DNA from: an uncultured Planctomycetota bacterium
GTDB taxonomy: Bacteria > Planctomycetota > UBA1135 > GCA-002686595
Direction: 5' to 3'
DNA: 16,089 nt
Assembly (NCBI GenBank): GCA_903829565.1
Contig: CAIKQM010000454.1
Span: forward strand, 1 to 16,089
Of this stretch, positions 14,405 to 16,089 are shown one piece after another. Under the pieces are notes generated by a model that saw nothing but the letters and a program-made list of their open reading frames with translations, did not search any database and was not told where the DNA came from. Each line of letters starts with the position of its first letter. Position 1 is the first letter of the stretch. A program made the position numbers and the translations under genes.

Positions 14405-15163
14405 ATGAGCACATCCAGCACCGTACTGTCAGGCTGGGCTGAGTACTTCTTTCCGCCGTGCTGTCCGTACTGTTCTGCGCCCGCGCAGGAGACCGACATG
14501 GCTGCTCGTTCGGGTGCTGGTTGCGACCAGCATCGTCTGGCCTGTAGTACGGTGCCGCGTTGCGTGCGCTGTGCGCGGCGTGTGTTGGAGGCCGGCTCTG
14601 TGTGCGTGGGATGTGCGGCAGAGAAGGGGATCGAACGGGGCATCACCCTGGGTGATTACGATGAGGAAGCCCTGCGCGCGTGGATCCTTGCCTACAAGCA
14701 TGGTGGGCGTGTGGATCTGGCGCGCGTGCTGGGGCCACTGCTGCGCGCTGCGCTGGGAGACGAGGGTGCGTCCGGGACGACCGAAGTGTTGGTGCCCGTG
14801 CCCCTGCACCTGACGCGCAGGCTTGAGCGCGGCTACAACCAAGCGTTGCTGCTGGCACGAGCCGTCGCGCAAGCGGGCCCGCCCCGCTTTGTGGTGCGGC
14901 AAGTACTGCGGCGCGTGCGCGCGACAGCGCCCCAAGGCTCCGCCGACTCTCTCGATCGGCGCACCAATGTGCGCGGGGCCTTCGCGCCTAGCCGGCCCGC
15001 GCGCTGGAGCACGGCCAGCGTGCGGGGCCGCAGCGTGTGGCTGGTTGACGATGTGTGGACCTCGGGAGCGACTCTCGAGGAGTGCGCGCAGGTGCTGCGC
15101 AGCATGGGAGCCAAGCGGGTGCAAGCCCTCGTGTTGGCGCGTGCTGCTCATCGAGTACCCTAG
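14405..15163 (+). CDS. comF: ComF family phosphoribosyltransferase-like protein
   Basis: The 252-aa protein has the ComF plan: an N-terminal double zinc ribbon and a type I phosphoribosyltransferase domain. Eight cysteines are available for zinc: C20, C23, C40, C47, C53, C56, C67 and C70. PVPLHLTRRLERGYNQ (131-146) is the ComF core. VWLVDDVWTSGAT (211-223) is the PRPP-binding loop with the acidic pair D215-D216. ComF is needed for DNA uptake in naturally competent bacteria, where it acts in the cytoplasm with the single-strand handling machinery. No other competence genes lie nearby, so a role in uptake here is only inferred from family membership. The ATG has a poor ribosome site, GGA two bases upstream being too close. 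larC follows after ten bases and is probably co-transcribed. Confidence 0.88.
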   Translation: MSTSSTVLSGWAEYFFPPCCPYCSAPAQETDMAARSGAGCDQHRLACSTVPRCVRCARRVLEAGSVCVGCAAEKGIERGITLGDYDEEALRAWILAYKHGGRVDLARVLGPLLRAALGDEGASGTTEVLVPVPLHLTRRLERGYNQALLLARAVAQAGPPRFVVRQVLRRVRATAPQGSADSLDRRTNVRGAFAPSRPARWSTASVRGRSVWLVDDVWTSGATLEECAQVLRSMGAKRVQALVLARAAHRVP

Positions 15164-15173
15164 GACTCCTGCC

Positions 15174-16089
15174 ATGCACGCTACTGCCGCTGACACTCTC
15201 GCCGACACGTTGTACATCGAGCCCTTCTCGGGGCTGGCTGGCGACATGTTCTTGGCCGCATTGCTCGACCTCAAAGATCCGCGCGTGACGCTCGAGCGCA
15301 TGCGCAGCTTTGTGCGTGACTCATTGGGGGATCTGTGCACGCTTGAGGCGAGCACAGTGTGGCGACAGAACTTGTCCGGTGTGTTGCTGGATGTGCTTCC
15401 GCGCAGCGCCGAAACCAATGTGCATCGCGGGCTGAAAGAGATTCGCGAGATCTTGGGACGCGCGCAGGTGACGCCGGCAGTGCGTGCGCGTGCTGAGGCG
15501 ATGTTTGTGCGGATTGCCGTGGCGGAGGGACGCGTCCACGGCTGTGCACCGGAGGAGATCCACTTTCACGAAGTGGGCGCTGTCGACACCATCGTGGATG
15601 TGGTCTTGGCGGTGCAGTGCCTCGAGTGGTTGGGTGTGCAGCGCGTGCTTGCACAGGTGCCAGTGACCGGCACCGGCACGGTGAAGTGTGCGCACGGCTT
15701 GATGCCGGTGCCCGCGCCCGCCGTGAGCGAGTTGCTGCGCGGTCGCACGGCACGCATCGAAGGCGGTGGAGGCGAGCGCCTGACTCCTACGGGGGCTGCC
15801 CTATTGATGGAATTGGCCGAGAGCTTCGGCGATCCCGGTGCGTTCCAAGCACAGGCCGTGGGGTACGGCGCAGGCCACAAGGACCCGCGCGAAGGTCCAC
15901 CGAACTTGGTGCGCATCCAGCTTGGGACGCGCGTGGAACAGCGTGCGCCTTCAGCCTCTCCACGGGTGTGGTTGCTGGAGACCAATCTCGATGACACCAC
16001 GGGCGAAGAAGTAGGGCACGCCTTGCGCGGCTGCTTGGAAGCTGGCGCGTTGGATGCTTGGTGTGTGCCGGTGACGATGAAGAAGAGCC
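15174..16089 (+). CDS. larC: nickel-pincer cofactor insertion protein LarC (partial, C-terminus beyond window)
   Basis: 305 codons are visible, open to the right edge. LarC is the CTP-dependent cyclometallase that puts nickel into the pyridinium-bisthiocarboxylate nucleotide, the cofactor of lactate racemase and related enzymes. Matches are FSGLAGDM (18-25), IHFHEVGAVDTIVDVV (129-144), the PVPAPAVSELL turn (178-188), LTPTGAAL (203-210), GYGAG (230-234) and ETNLDDTTGEEVG (269-281). The last block begins the second half of the protein, which some bacteria reach only by ribosomal frameshifting. Here the frame continues through it. The first dozen residues extend beyond the usual LarC start. AGGA at 15162-15165 lies eight bases before the ATG and supports it. 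It follows comF after ten bases. No larA, larB or larE is in the window. Confidence 0.9.
   Translation, partial: MHATAADTLADTLYIEPFSGLAGDMFLAALLDLKDPRVTLERMRSFVRDSLGDLCTLEASTVWRQNLSGVLLDVLPRSAETNVHRGLKEIREILGRAQVTPAVRARAEAMFVRIAVAEGRVHGCAPEEIHFHEVGAVDTIVDVVLAVQCLEWLGVQRVLAQVPVTGTGTVKCAHGLMPVPAPAVSELLRGRTARIEGGGGERLTPTGAALLMELAESFGDPGAFQAQAVGYGAGHKDPREGPPNLVRIQLGTRVEQRAPSASPRVWLLETNLDDTTGEEVGHALRGCLEAGALDAWCVPVTMKKS

Overview
This is a compact, GC-rich bacterial chromosome segment in which nearly every base belongs to a core or housekeeping gene. No gene-free gap exceeds about 230 bases. I see no transposase, phage gene, CRISPR array, tRNA or rRNA. The organism is probably a free-living environmental bacterium. 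Three features weakly suggest the Planctomycetota/Verrucomicrobiota neighbourhood: the glycine-rich RRM protein, the lethal-factor-like metallopeptidase and the divergent homodimeric E1. That placement comes from memory of families and is of low confidence.

Left part (1-4000, minus strand): a single-RRM RNA-binding protein with a glycine-rich RGF-repeat tail, cut by the window edge. Upstream of it lies an operon of a large AceE-type thiamine-diphosphate E1 subunit (943 aa) and a Nudix hydrolase. Their frames overlap by 17 bases and the operon ends in a clear intrinsic terminator.

Middle (4141-10339): a plus-strand metallopeptidase whose catalytic core resembles the anthrax lethal factor zincin domain. 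It converges on a minus-strand GT4 glycosyltransferase, and the two genes share one CTAG tetranucleotide as stop codons on opposite strands. Then comes the GMP biosynthesis operon guaB-guaA, preceded by a terminator-like hairpin in its upstream region. It is followed by an exported, acidic, methionine-rich protein of unknown function that ends at a strong terminator.

Right part (10436-16089): a minus-strand gatC-gatA-gatB operon for tRNA-dependent amidation, tightly coupled by ATGA overlaps. Divergent from it are a small membrane protein of unknown function, a ComF-family phosphoribosyltransferase, and larC (nickel-pincer cofactor insertion), which is open to the right edge.

I found no clearly new multi-gene system. 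The best leads are the hairpin upstream of guaB, the lethal-factor-like peptidase, the E1-Nudix pair, the Met-rich exported protein and the unsplit LarC frame.
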